From Cryptococcus deneoformans JEC21 (Eukaryota > Basidiomycota > Tremellomycetes > Tremellales > Cryptococcaceae): a DNA stretch of 64,000 bases. The stretch spans positions 138,941-202,940 of the forward strand of contig NC_006679.1 of NCBI RefSeq assembly GCF_000091045.1. Reading direction: 5' to 3'. Made by a program: the position numbers and the translations under genes. Under the pieces are notes generated by a model, which worked only from the letters and a program-made list of their open reading frames with translations, was not told the DNA's origin and did no database searches. This document shows, piece by piece, positions 25,301-36,608 of this stretch; the first letter of the stretch is position 1; each line of letters starts with the position of its first letter.

Positions 25301-26585
25301 TGTGATATCTTGAAGACATTTCCGGGACTTTCGATGGTTATCTTGAAACAAATCTAGTGTATTTTTATGTAAAAATGTCGTCTCTCTTAAATGAATACAT
25401 ATCGGACCACATGTTGAACTGTACATGGTCATGGGAGTCACTTGCAATGCCTTCAGCCGGATAAATCTACAGTTTCACATTCCGCTAACGTCGTACCAGA
25501 GCGGGTGAACTGATAAGGTGTTCCCTACTTCTTCACAACTTCAAGGATTTCGATAGCGCTTTGAAGATATTCTTCATCGATTTCCTTACTGTGGTCGTAT
25601 CATCAACCGAATAACTCCCCTACAGCCGATCAGAACCAATGCTTCAACTAGACTTCACACCCCATGGCGCCTCCCTTGGGTGATGGAGCTGCGGGATGCG
25701 CCATGCCCTTCAGCATCTAGACAAAGCCTTGATTGTGGCTCCTTCACCTATGTAGCCCGGGAAGCTTCTCTGGTACAGATGGCGACCAGCAAATTCCATC
25801 GCAGACTACAAATTAAAAAACGAACAAAGGAGCGGATGATGATAATCGTTGAGTCGAGTATCTGAAGATTAGATACTGAGTATGCAGTTACTTATCCTGC
25901 CGACGAAAAGCCAGGGGTAGAGATGCTCGCAATGGCTGACGATGTTTTTGGCGACTTCTTTCGGGAGGTTTTCAAAGTTGTACAAAAATCCTAATGGTTC
26001 CACTATCGTCGTGTTCTCGAAGACGGAAGGCTGATTGTCGTCCGCGTTTTTTGAGCGTCTTTATGAATAGGCAATAGTGATAGAGAGGTCTTATGTGATA
26101 GGGATTGAAGATAATCGTCTGGTTCGGCAGCTTTGACTAACATCCTTCGAGGTTCAAAAGTCCGTATTCAAAAGCAAGTATAGCATAGAAAAGCAATAAA
26201 TGTACCAAAGAGTCACGGTGTGCAAATAATCATAGTGGACGTATCAAAGCCGCGAGTGCTCCAGGCACTAGATCATCGTGGGAATATTACAATCTACTGC
26301 ATCGGCCCAGACGATTGCGAGCAAAGAAAGTTCGCTTCGTTGCTCCTCTTTCATTTTCGTCTTTTCTCTCCATTTATCCAAGCTAACTCGATTATTCCAT
26401 TCAATCCTGCATACCACAGCTTCCTCACAGGTCGAGTATAACACCTTCTCGGTACTGAACGCTCGGGCAGAGAGAATCCCTGCAGTTGTCTGCTGCAGCA
26501 TTACCTATAAATCAACATCTTTTGTACATCAGCAATCTTATAATCGGACAGTATAACTTGAACACGCTGAAGTAAATTGCCCAAG
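25301..26585. other. Intergenic region with possible decayed gene
   Basis: 1.3 kb between the oligopeptidase and the gene at 26586. The plus strand shows nothing convincing; the minus strand carries coding-like fragments described separately. Confidence 0.4.
25530..26136 (-). pseudogene. Possible decayed gene fragments
   Basis: Read on the minus strand, several pieces look coding but do not join into one clean frame. At 26136-26050 an ATG opens MLVKAAEPDDYLQSLSHKT; in a shifted frame 26070-25895 reads a long piece with VFENTTIVEPLGFLYNFENLP; after a candidate intron ending near 25807, 25806-25640 can be read to a stop with PWGVKSS; and 25590-25530 reads KEIDEEYLQSAIEILEVVKK up to a stop, like a C-terminal amphipathic helix. 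Frame changes and doubtful splice sites suggest a relic, though an unusual intact spliced gene cannot be excluded. I do not recognise the family. The strand is opposite to both neighbours. Confidence 0.3.
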
Positions 26586-27618
26586 ATGATGTGTATCAAG
26601 CATATGTTGGTATATGTTCTTGTATTCCCCCTATCTGTGAGTGATTAATTGCTCCATAACGTCCATAGTGTCCATAGCGTCCGCGCAAAGGCACCTGTTT
26701 GAACGTGGTGTTGACATTCTAATTTTTCACCAAAGGCATCACCTCCTATATTCCTTGCATGTCTTGGTATAGCAGTACTGCTTCGTATCAAGCCTTGTGG
26801 ATACTGTCTTACTTTGGTATGTCGCTCTCATATAAAGTTACTGCTGCGATGCTAATGAGAAGCACTCTCTACAGGCTACGATCCTCTTCCTCTCCTCATC
26901 GCCCAACTCGCCCTTCCTCAAACATTCTTCTCCGTCATTGCAGAGCAACCAAATCCAACCACTTTCTTCCCTCCCTCTAGACGCCCCAGTCCCAAATCGA
27001 ACATGGCTCACCCTCAACGCGGGCCAGATCTGGGATCCCTGTCTCGTCGGTTACAGAGAAATGAGCAAGGCTTTAGAGATGGAAAGGAATACTACCTCTG
27101 TAGCTGGGCACGGTGGAAGACAGGGGAGGAGGTTGGGTGGGATATGGCAGGAAGGATCTCGAGCTGTGAAGGAGTATGTGCTTGCCGTTCGCGAAGGTCT
27201 GCGGAAGGGACAGCGGCCGGCGTTGGTGGAGAAGGTTTATCAACCTAAAAAAACTCTGGTGCGACTTGTTTCCAGACGGGAAGGATTAGTGGAAAAGAGC
27301 GAGGAAAGGAGGTATCTGCCAGCATTTTATGTGGACTGGAGGTACAAGGGAATTGGATTTGTGCTTGATTTCGGGTTGAAACGTTCGGAAGAAGGGTTGA
27401 AATGGGAGATTGAAGAGATGCTGGGCAGAGCGTGGGATAGGGAGGAGCTCAAGTCAATGGAGAAGAAGAACGATTGGGGAGGAGTCAGTGGAGAAACGGT
27501 AGATGCGATTGAGAGGAGTTCAACACAAGCGGAGGAGACGGTGGTTGCGTCGGAGAAGGTGGAAGCGGAGACTAAGCAAAGTCGCTGGCGCAAGATCCCT
27601 CTTGTTGGCAGTTGGTAG
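26586..27618 (+). CDS. Unknown protein with hydrophobic N-terminus
   Basis: Exons 26586-26636, 26736-26816, 26875-27618; 876 nt, 291 residues. I do not recognise the family. The first 45 residues are very hydrophobic (MMCIKHMLVYVLVFPLS, then PPIFLACLGIAVLLRI), which suggests a signal anchor or one to two membrane helices. A Ser/Pro-rich stretch follows, then a soluble part with WLTLNAGQIWDPCLVGYREMS, charged helices (residues 110-170), YLPAFYVDWRYKGIGFVLDFG and a basic-acidic C-terminus ending KIPLVGSW. Exon 3 is well supported by length and composition; exons 1 and 2 were chosen because they are open, hydrophobic and keep the frame through canonical sites. Intron 1 contains the short direct repeat GTCCATAG twice near 26660. 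Function unknown. Confidence 0.65.
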
Positions 27619-28578
27619 GATTAGCCTGGTGCAGATAGAGGACGAATAGATAGATTGACATCCATCATTATTTCTGCATCATGATGTTGTACTGTGGGCG
27701 CTTCCAAGGACTAACATTGCTGGATACGTACGATCGAAGCTACTGATAAAGGAACGTCAATAATCCCTGCAGTAGTGTGTAAGTCGGCGCCAGCCACCGG
27801 GAGAACGACGATTAATTAGTGCGCCCCGCCGGAATGTGGGGACATAAGTGGGACGCTAATTAGCTCTGCGGCAAGAGATGGTTGTGTGTGGGATGACGTC
27901 TTTGGTTACGGGGCCCTCTGGAGACAGCGGAGCATTACCTAATCAGGCAATAAACGGCTGTCAGACAAGCACCCCGGCCCCACTCGTCATTCTTCTGCTA
28001 TGTATACCGCTGTCTCCTCTGCCTTCTCCTCCACATTCCTACAGCTGCTGGGAGCACAGACCTCGCCTCTTCCCCACATCCCCTGCTCGACACCACGGTG
28101 AGTCCGTCTTCCATCCATCTCCTGTCCTCCGTTCCCCCTTTCAGGAACAACTCCGCTCTTCAATACCGCATTGGGAAGTCATTTACCCTGGCTCCCGTAT
28201 ACGAATACCTGTTGTGTCCTGCATCCTGCATCCCCAATTCCTCCTCTTCTCTATCATCTCTTCCTCCCCTTCTTCTTTTCCTCCCATCTACCGCTTCGCA
28301 AAACATCGGGAAAATCCAGCTTGTCTCAGCCAGTGGAAGACCGCCTTTGGCTCAGGTCCGTATTGTGTTGTGCCCCGTTACTACCGTTGGGTGAAGGGAC
28401 GCCCTCTACTCCGCTCTCTCTCCCGTCTCCTCTCTTCCATCTCATCCTTCCTCTGAAAGCAGCCGCTGACTCTCTTCCATCCAGAGCGTAAAGAAAAGTA
28501 ATCCTCTCCAACCAATTAACTACTGCCCATCTATATATCCTCCCACAACTCTACCTCATTCAATAACCTGTATCCGTC
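27619..28578. promoter_or_regulatory. Promoter and leader of glycogen synthase gene
   Basis: Long upstream region. From about 28010 it is strongly CT-rich, typical of a leader in this genome. A GTGAGT donor at 28098 and a CCATCCAG acceptor at 28484 mark a likely intron of about 387 bases inside the leader. A TATATA run is at about 28532-28538. Open frames in 27878-28491 lie inside this leader and look non-coding. Confidence 0.5.
28098..28484 (+). other. Candidate 5' UTR intron of GSY1
   Basis: Consensus GTGAGT donor and pyrimidine-rich CCATCCAG acceptor ahead of the GSY1 start codon at 28579. It is much longer than coding introns here, as leader introns often are. Needs transcript support. 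Confidence 0.4.
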
Positions 28579-31262
28579 ATGCCTCGTTCCGTCCACAACC
28601 CGTTCCTTTTTGAGGCTGCTTGGGAAGTTGCCAACAAGGTCGGAGGTATTTACACCGTCATCAAGACCAAGGTGCCTGTTACTGTCAGAGAATACGGTGA
28701 CCGGTGAGTCTGTCCCTCGAGCAGAATTCGAGGGGGCCAGAGCTAATATTACTTCCAGCTTATGTTTGATTGGCCCCTTGTCTTATAAATCTGCTCCTGT
28801 AGAAGTCGAAGCCGAGGAGCCGTGAGTTACTGATACTAAGCAAAAGATAAGGGGCGGGAGCTGACAAATACCTAGTGGACCGGGACCGTTCGGAGATGCT
28901 CTCAGGTCTATGCAGGAGCGCGGCGTCAAGCTTCTTTACGGCCGATGGCTTATTGAAGGCGCCCCTAGAGTGTTGCTCTTTGACACGGGGTCTTGTTACG
29001 ACCGGTAAATCAAGCAATTTCTCCGTGCTGAGGGAAGATGGCTGACCGTCCAGGTAGTATGGACGAATGGAAGGGTGACCTCTGGAACCTTGCCGGTATC
29101 CCCTCGCCTCCAAATGATCACGAGACCAACGAAACTATCGTCTTTGGCTACATGGTCGCCTGGTTCCTCGGCGAGGTACGCCGCTCCTCCCTCCCACAAG
29201 GTTTCTCCACGCTAACTCTGATCACAAGTTCGCTGCTCGCGAAACCGACAACGCCATCGTTGCCCACTTCCATGAATGGCAAGCCGGTTTAGCCATCCCT
29301 CTTTGTAGGAAGCGACACATTGACGTCACCACCATCTTCACCACCCACGCGACTCTTTTGGGTCGTTACCTCTGTGCTGGCAGTGTCGACTTTTACAACA
29401 ACTTGCAGTACTTTGACGTTGATCATGAAGCTGGTAAGCGGGGTATCTACCACCGTTACTGTATCGAAAGGTCTTCTGCACACTGCGCCGATGTGTTCAC
29501 CACCGTCAGCCACATTACCGCGTTTGAGAGCGAACACTTGTTGAAGAGGAAGCCTGGTACGTTTGTGAATTCTGGTCGCCATGCCTTTTGCTAACCGCAC
29601 TACAGATGGTGTCCTCCCCAACGGTCTCAACGTTGTCAAGTTTGCCGCCATGCACGAATTCCAGAATTTGCATGTTCAGTCCAAGGAGAAGATCAACGAA
29701 TTCATTCGTGGTCATTTCTATGGTCACTATGACTTTGACCTGGACAACACCATTTACATGTTCACTGCTGGTCGTTACGAGTTCAGGAACAAGGGTGTCG
29801 ACATGTTCATTGAAAGTTTAGCTCGTAAGTTATACTGAAAGAGGCTGAAAGGCGAAACTAAATAAAGTCCAGGGTTGAATCATCGCTTGAAGAAGATGGG
29901 CTCCAAGACCACCGTCGTCGCATTCATCATCATGCCCGCCGCTACCAACTCTTACACTATCGAAGCTCTCAAAGGTCAAGCTGTCACCTCCCAGCTCAAG
30001 GACTGTGTCGAGCAAGTGACCAATCGTATCAGCAAGCGAATCTTTGAACACGCCTGTCGATACTCTGGCGAGCACGGTACAGAGGTTCCTAATCCTGAAG
30101 ATTTGCTCTCCAACGAGGACAGGGTTTTGCTCAAGCGAAGGGTGTTCGCCCTGAAGCGAAACTCTCTGCCGCCTATCGTCACGCACAATATGGCGGATGA
30201 CGCAAATGACCCTATTTTGAACCAGCTCAGGAGGGTACAGTTGTTCAACAGGCCCGAAGACAGGGTCAAGGTTATCTTCCACCCCGAATTCTTGAACAGT
30301 AACAACCCCATCTTGGGTCTGGATTATGAAGAGTTTGTTAGGGGTTGTCACTTGGGTGTTTTCCCTAGTTACTGTGAGTGTATTTGGTGACTGTAGAAGA
30401 AGATGAAGCTGACATGTCTTGCAAGACGAGCCCTTCGGTTATACCCCCGCCGAGTGTACTGTCATGGGTATTCCCAACATCACTACCAACTTGTCCGGTT
30501 TCGGTTGCTTTATGGAAGACCTCCTGGAGTCTCCCGAGGTAAGTCAATCCCCCACCTTTTTTTCCTTTTACTTCTGGCTCACTAACTTGTATTGTAGGAC
30601 TACGGTTGTTACATTGTCGACCGACGAGGTCAAGGTATCGAAGAATCTGTCGACCAGCTCACCGGCCAGCTGCTCTCTTTCACCACCAAATCCAGAAGAC
30701 AGCGTATCAACCAGCGTAACCGTACTGAACGCCTGAGCGAGTTGCTGGACTGGAAGTCCCTCGGTCTCGAGTACGCCAAGGCTCGTCAATTGGCTTTGAG
30801 GCGAGCTTACCCCGACTCATTTAATGATGATGAGCCCGACTTCACTGGTGTGCAAAAGGTTGGCGCGCCGCTCTCTGCGCCTGCGAGCCCGAGGATGAGG
30901 ACTGGGATGATGACTCCTGGGGATTATGCCACTTTGACTGAAGAGATGGAACATCTTTCTACTCAAGACTACATGGGTGCTAAGAGTGAGTTTTCCTTTT
31001 CCATCTTCCCCATATGTGATGACAATGAGTTAACAAATCTTCAGGCTGGAAAGGCATCAACGATGATGATGACGAGAACCATTATCCTTTCCCTCTCGTC
31101 ATGAAGCCCCGTAAACGCTCCGACTCTCTCGCTTCTGCCATCTCTGGTAACGCTACCCCTTCTGGCGGTAGGAAGCTCTCCGAAAATGATTTGGCCAGGG
31201 CCGATGCTGCTTTGAGCAATGTTGAGGGGGTTCACGCCGACGGAATCAACGGACATCATTAG
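28579..31262 (+). CDS. GSY1: Glycogen [starch] synthase, GT3
   Basis: Exons 28579-28703, 28759-28821, 28876-29004, 29058-29175, 29229-29556, 29606-29824, 29873-30373, 30426-30538, 30598-30985, 31045-31262; 2202 nt, 733 residues (yeast enzymes about 705). Eukaryotic GT3 glycogen synthase by clear landmarks: [21 protein letters not shown] at the UDP-glucose site, [35 protein letters not shown], the VLPNGLN element, the Arg-rich allosteric helix ([13 protein letters not shown] about residues 560-580) and the catalytic [28 protein letters not shown]. It extends glycogen with alpha-1,4-linked glucose from UDP-glucose in the cytosol. The C-terminal tail is rich in Ser/Thr-Pro (APASPRM, MTPGDY, RSDSLAS), expected sites for inhibitory phosphorylation; activation by glucose-6-phosphate is known for the family. 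Confidence 0.97.
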
Positions 31263-32495
31263 GTCACTTGGGCGCTGGAGTCTCCTTGGCATTGGTAAAG
31301 TCATGAAGGGCGGACTGTGTGTTGGCGTGATTCCGTGAAAGTATTCAATTTAATTCAGTGTAAACGGGGAAAGCCCTGTTTACATGTGTCGTTTCTGTAA
31401 TTAGTTCTGCAAAGTCTGGGAAAAGGAGTAAGGAAGGGATTTCATGAGGGAGGAGAGAGAAAATGGAGGAGCGCATCTACCATACCAAAGTGTTTTGAGC
31501 GACATTTTGGTATATTTGAATTCAACTGTTCCTTGAATGGATATTTTGAATGAACAAGAGCAAAGCGCCAAAGAAAGGAGGTCATCTTCTCGAGTCAAAT
31601 CCGGACGCAAACTAGAACTGGAACAACTGAACTCACCCAAATGAAGATGTGCAACGTAGAAATGCCTTTGTTGCTTTTTCCTGCTGCTTCATAAGCATAC
31701 AATAAACAAGGATCACTTATAAAGCACGAATAAAAGGTCCAGCTCCAATACTGGCGGACTCATCGAGCCATATGATAAAGCAACACAACGCACGCCTGCA
31801 CCGACGAAGCTCGCAAGAATCGGCGAAGCATGAAGTGTGAAGAAGGGCCCCCGCCCGGCAGCTGCGATAAGGCACGGTTACCCCCACTGATAGCCGGAGG
31901 CCCGAGATACATAATACATACGTAAGCCGGATGAAAACAGATACAGAGTGGAGGCTGTCTGAGGCTTGGCACTTACAACAACCGAGGACAAAACCGAGGG
32001 GAGCTCGGTGTTCCCCATTTTAACACTGACCGAGGCGGGTGTGGACTGCGTCATTTTTCTACTAGCCAGACTCATTTACAACTCCTCCGAGCCATCTAAT
32101 CCCGCCTTCAGGCGGAGTATTAGCAATGCGGTCTGCATTACAAAATAATGCGCTCACTTCGCCTGATGTACATTATTAATGGGCTTCGGTCTTCGGTGGC
32201 CGCACCAGCACGAGAGAAGAGCGAATATATTTGTATCGTATTTAATAATCAGTTCGGAGGCTGAGTACTCCTCCCTCTCCGTCTTACTATTTTGCCTCTT
32301 CCAGACATTCAAAACGGACTTGCTTAGCAAGCCACCGCAAGCGTGCTCTATATATCACGGTCCCGCAGCGTCTGATCTAACTGCCCAAAACCGATATATA
32401 CTACAGCTATCGCCCCGGTCTCGTACTGCAACATCCACCAACGATAACGATATCATTTCGGCACTCCCTCACCGACACTCCGAGCCAAGTCCATA
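31263..32495. other. Intergenic region
   Basis: 1.2 kb between glycogen synthase and the SNG1-like gene. A TATATA run near 32347-32353 is a plausible promoter element for the latter. No coding sequence seen. Confidence 0.4.
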
Positions 32496-34266
32496 ATGTC
32501 CTCTCAATTTACCTCCAATGCTCGATCTGACGCAGATGGGCGCAACGAGAATGTCCCAGGCCCTTCAGCGCCCGAGCCTTTCGCTCCTGATGATCAGGAG
32601 TATGGAAATGAGGAGAAGGTTAGAAGTCGAGCTGGGACTGGTCAGTCTGGCAAGACTTTCAGGAATTCCTCTGGCGAGGAGAAGAGTTTGGATGTAGAGG
32701 ACGTACCGAAAGCGAGCGAATTCCACGCTCCAGAGGCTAAAGCGACAAACAACTTGACTCCTGCCGCTGGAGTTGCTGCCGCGGAACCTGGAGGAGGCAA
32801 GCCAAAATTGGAGAAGTTCAAATATAGCTGTGAGTATTGATACTTCTTCGATTGATCTGCTAGATGCTGATAAAAGTACAGTTTGGGACCCGGAGATGGC
32901 CATGTTCAGGAAAATTGCCTTTAAGATTTTGGGTGGTACCATTGTGATTACCACTATTATCATGTGGTTATGTCTCCCCTTCTATTGGGGTTCTTGTGGG
33001 TATTAGGAATTGTTGCTTGGTGGACAATAGTTGACTTTTAGAGCGCAGTGTGGAAATCCAACAGATATACCGACAAATTGACCGTTAGAATCATCGACCG
33101 AGACGGCGGTGAAATCGGCCAAACCTTTTCTCAAGGTCTCCTTTCTCAAACCAACCTCAACTACTTTGTAACAGATCCCTCTGAATTTCCTACCGCCGAC
33201 GATGTCGCTCATGATGTAGTCGAGGAAGGTGTTTGGGCTTCCATTGTCATCAATGCTGGCGTCTCCGATGCCCTTGTATCTGCTAGAGAAAACGGTAATT
33301 CTAGCTGGAGCGGACCGTCTGTCATCGATGTTTTCTACGCGCAAGCTAGGCAGGAAACTGCTATCAACAGCTATCTCCTTCCTTTCGTCCAGGAAGTTTT
33401 GGGTCAGCTTTGTTTCCAGTACAATGCTCAGAGCGCAGCTACCTACCTCCAAGCCAACGTCAACAACGCCACTGCTCTCAGCCTCGTCGCTCAGGCGCCT
33501 ACGACAATCACCAACGATGTATGGTATACGTTGAATAACCTTAGGCCTTACAACCAGCCCGTCGCTCAGGCTATTACCCTCGTCGGTCTTATTTACATGC
33601 TCATCTTCTCTTTCATCATGACCATGACCAACAATGCTGTCCGTGAAATCATCGCCCCCTTCCTCACCACTCGAGCCTACATCATCTACCGACTTGTCTC
33701 CCCTATCTGTCTCTATTTCCCCGTATCCTTCTTCTTCTGCATGGTCAACTTGCCCTTTAAAATCGACTTTGGCGCGCACTACACTTATGCGGGCGGTTTC
33801 TTCCTCTGGTGGTTCGCTCTTTTCTTGGGTATGTCCGCTGTTGGTCTCTCTACCGAGGCCGCGATTACCGTGCTCGGTCCCAAGTTTATGGCGTTCTTCC
33901 TTGTGCCCCTCATTATCGTCAATGTGTCCGTCGTCAGCTTGCCCCAAGAGTTGCAGCCTTGGATCTACCGATACGGTGTCGCCATGCCCTTCTACAACTG
34001 TAACCATATTGTTCGAACTGTAAGTCTTGACCTCTTTTCACTGCTTTTGCTACGTCATGTCGCCAGCATGCTGACTCTTGCCATCCTCTTAGATCATCTT
34101 CAACACCAAGAACGAAATCGGCCAGAATATGGGTATCCTCGTTGCCTGGGTCGCCCTCAACTTTATCACCATCTCTCTTGGTACATGGCTCTTCCGAAGA
34201 CAAAGTATTAATCAGCATAACAAGGAAGTTGGCGAGAACGAGATGGACAGCGCAGACAAGGTCTAA
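32496..34266 (+). CDS. SNG1/DUF3533-type membrane protein
   Basis: Exons 32496-32829, 32882-32995, 33049-34019, 34093-34266; 1593 nt, 530 residues. The N-terminal 110 residues are hydrophilic and low complexity. A membrane helix follows (ITTIIMWLCLPFYWGS about residues 125-150), then an extracytoplasmic domain of about 200 residues, then five or more membrane helices (from AQAITLVGLIYMLIFSFIMTM onward). This plan and the element FYWGSLW just after helix 1 match fungal SNG1-like proteins (DUF3533), named for nitrosoguanidine resistance in yeast and distantly like ABC-2 membrane parts. Likely role: plasma-membrane function tied to lipid asymmetry or drug tolerance, by family only. A long open frame exists on the opposite strand of exon 3 (33003-34007) but is a codon-bias shadow. 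Confidence 0.87.
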
Positions 34267-35007
34267 TTCCATCAGTTGATCGAATGGGAATTTGATTTCG
34301 ATCGGCCAGGGTTTGGTGATAGTTGGGTCTATTTGTTGGGTATCTTCTACTGTATCTGGGACATTTTCAGTTCTTCGTATCATCTATTAATTAGCTTCGC
34401 GTCATTGCTTCGTGAAAGCGCTTTAGAGTATAGATTTAATCCATATGTATATCTATAAAGATTTATATCACAAGCGCCCTGTGACCTCATGACACATATC
34501 TCATGTTCTAATAGTTTGTACATTTGAATCCTCCCTAGTCTTCACTGTTCGTTACGCCGCATATGCACATGACTACTGTGGGTTTTTCCTTCCTTGAGTG
34601 TTGCTTGAGTTGATTGCCTGATCCATTTTATCCGCCATCCATAAGGTCTTGAGTGTGTTGATCCTTGGGATTCGATATGTATGCTGAGGGCGGAATAGAT
34701 GTTGTATTCACTTGGTAATGTGAAATGGGACATTCAGGTAGACAGACGTGTTCATGTCAGGGGAGAGGACTTTCGTGGGTGTGGGTTGACAGACTGGGAA
34801 AATGGAGAGAAGATGAGATCCAGAGGAAAGTACACTGAACTTGAAGAGTTGAAAAAGGAGCGGTGGATCCAAGAAGAGATACACAAATTTTGATGCAGGT
34901 AGAGAATGGGGCCGGAACGAGCATTGACGGGCCACCTTGTGAATCATCACGTTGATGAGTATCTAACGGCCAACTCAAGTAGAAAAAGGTATGCAAACCT
35001 ACTGTAA
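34267..35007. other. Intergenic region, convergent genes
   Basis: 740 bases between two genes read towards each other; holds both 3' ends. Nothing else recognised. Confidence 0.4.
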
Positions 35008-35910
35008 TCATGTTAGTATCACATCCAATGAATCTTTCCTCTGGCGTTCCGTTCTGTTGCACTGATGATGGTGTTCCATGGTCCGATTTTGCCCGTTGAG
35101 ATCCTTTTCTGCAAGAACGGCTCTTCCTCTGGTTGGACCGCTTAACCTTTCGTCCGTTTCGTCAGGCGAATGAATGTCTTCTAAAGTTTCCAGTAGAAGG
35201 ATAGGGGAGAATTGCTTTTTCAAAATCCTTCGCAGGCCCTTCCATCTCCCACTTCCAACGACCCAATCTGACAATCCGTAAAATTGCTGCTTTACGGATT
35301 CTGCCAAATCTCCTTTACCGATCGCCATGAGAAACCTGTCCATTACTTCCTTTTCCTTCATATACAGCCCCGCATCCCTTGCTTCAATAACAAGAGCATT
35401 GAAGGTCTCCCATAGCTTGAGCATATCATCCTGAGTAGCGGAGGAAGGTAAACGCGACGAACGCAGGTAATACACTATCTGGGACTGCCGTTCAATCGGC
35501 GACGGCATATACTCGCTTTCCAGCACTTCCCAAATCTCCTTCGTACTCCACATTCTCCCTAACCGATCCCACATTTCCCTTCCAAATGTCATTTTGAACA
35601 CGTCTCTCAGAGCGAGTTCGTTACGCGCCCAATCATCCCACTCTTCAAGCTGGATGCCGCAGACCTTGAAGCCGGTCGTGCTCACCAGTGCACAAGGAGG
35701 TTGGTCGCCCGCAGACTGGCCGTGTGGATGGAAGAGGGCAGATTCTACAAGGTGGACGAGAGAGTCTTCGGGCTTACGATATGGTTCGGCGGGGCCGTGG
35801 AGGAGGTGGGAGGCGAGGTGGGGCGCGTGGATAGATAGGTGGGCCAGGAGGCGGCGGCGGTAGACGGGGAATGAAGTGGGCGTGAGGACGATATTTGGTG
35901 GGAGCTCCAT
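35008..35910 (-). CDS. Copia gag-like (UBN2) single-exon protein
   Basis: Uninterrupted ORF of 300 residues, unusual in a genome where most genes carry several introns. Residues about 85-230 follow the gag-polypeptide (UBN2/DUF4219) pattern of Ty1/Copia elements: EEWDDWARNELALRDVF, MWDRLGRMWSTKEIWEVLESEY, an IVYYLRSSRLP segment, LWETFNALVIEARDAG, and MDRFLMAIGKGDLAESVKQQFYG. No CCHC zinc knuckle, protease, integrase or reverse transcriptase is seen in the flanks and no long terminal repeats were found. This suggests either an isolated gag fragment or a domesticated gag-like gene that keeps an intact frame. The N-terminal 85 residues (VLTPTSFPVYRRRLLAHLS) look like part of the same fold. Function unknown. 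The frame ends at a stop at 35008-35010; the C-terminal 40 residues are less convincing. Confidence 0.7.
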   Translation of the reverse strand: MELPPNIVLTPTSFPVYRRRLLAHLSIHAPHLASHLLHGPAEPYRKPEDSLVHLVESALFHPHGQSAGDQPPCALVSTTGFKVCGIQLEEWDDWARNELALRDVFKMTFGREMWDRLGRMWSTKEIWEVLESEYMPSPIERQSQIVYYLRSSRLPSSATQDDMLKLWETFNALVIEARDAGLYMKEKEVMDRFLMAIGKGDLAESVKQQFYGLSDWVVGSGRWKGLRRILKKQFSPILLLETLEDIHSPDETDERLSGPTRGRAVLAEKDLNGQNRTMEHHHQCNRTERQRKDSLDVILT

Positions 35911-36608
35911 TACCTTTCTCCCTATGGGCTGATATTAGATTGCAGGACGGGTAATGATGGGGAACGACTGGCGTATGGTATGTTTATAGGAATGTTTACG
36001 TCGTCACACACTGCAGCTGCCGAAGGGGAAGAGACCTTGTCGGCCACCGCCGCTCAAGGGTTTCCGGCTCTCCTTCATGGCCAGTGTGCCTAGATCGCCG
36101 AACTGTGCCTGGCGATGATCTGGTGACTGTGGGAAGCTTAACAGAGTTTATCGGCCGTGGCCGGGTGGATCCGAGCCTGTTGGGGATTGTTCTATTGTCC
36201 GTGCGTGGGGGATTGCGCGATGTCCTTTTGTTTGTCCGCCGCTGCAAAGATCAGCAGAGTCCCACACGTCACCCTCCCACATACATGGTGGGTAAAGTAT
36301 AGCGCAGGTGAGTGTAGCACAAATCCCTTCCTACCTTGCTCATCTTCTCAATTCGCCACCCATTGTATCACTCCATAACCTATCACCTGGACTGCATTCG
36401 CCCTGCTCCCATCAGCATCCTCTCCCTCTCTCATACACTAGATCCCTGCAACGACAAACCGCTTTCTATCGGCATAAGAAGTACTGAGCCGTTCACCACA
36501 ACATTCACGTGAGCCTGATCTCCGTTCTACCTACGCAATGCAGCCGTAGGCGACTGTTGGACCAGTGGCTAACCTTTGAACTGGTCGAAGGAATCCTCTG
36601 TCGGCAAG
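35911..36608. promoter_or_regulatory. Divergent region before Argonaute
   Basis: About 700 bases between the gag-like gene and Argonaute. The last 250 bases are CT-rich, as in leaders elsewhere in the window. No gene seen. Confidence 0.4.

Noticed and set aside
27878..28491. Overlapping plus-strand frames before glycogen synthase
   Set aside because: They lie in the CT-rich leader and likely leader intron and show no protein-like conservation pattern.
33003..34007. 334-residue open frame on the minus strand
   Set aside because: It lies exactly opposite the main exon of the SNG1-like gene, has low-complexity acidic composition typical of codon-bias shadows, and has no recognisable domain.
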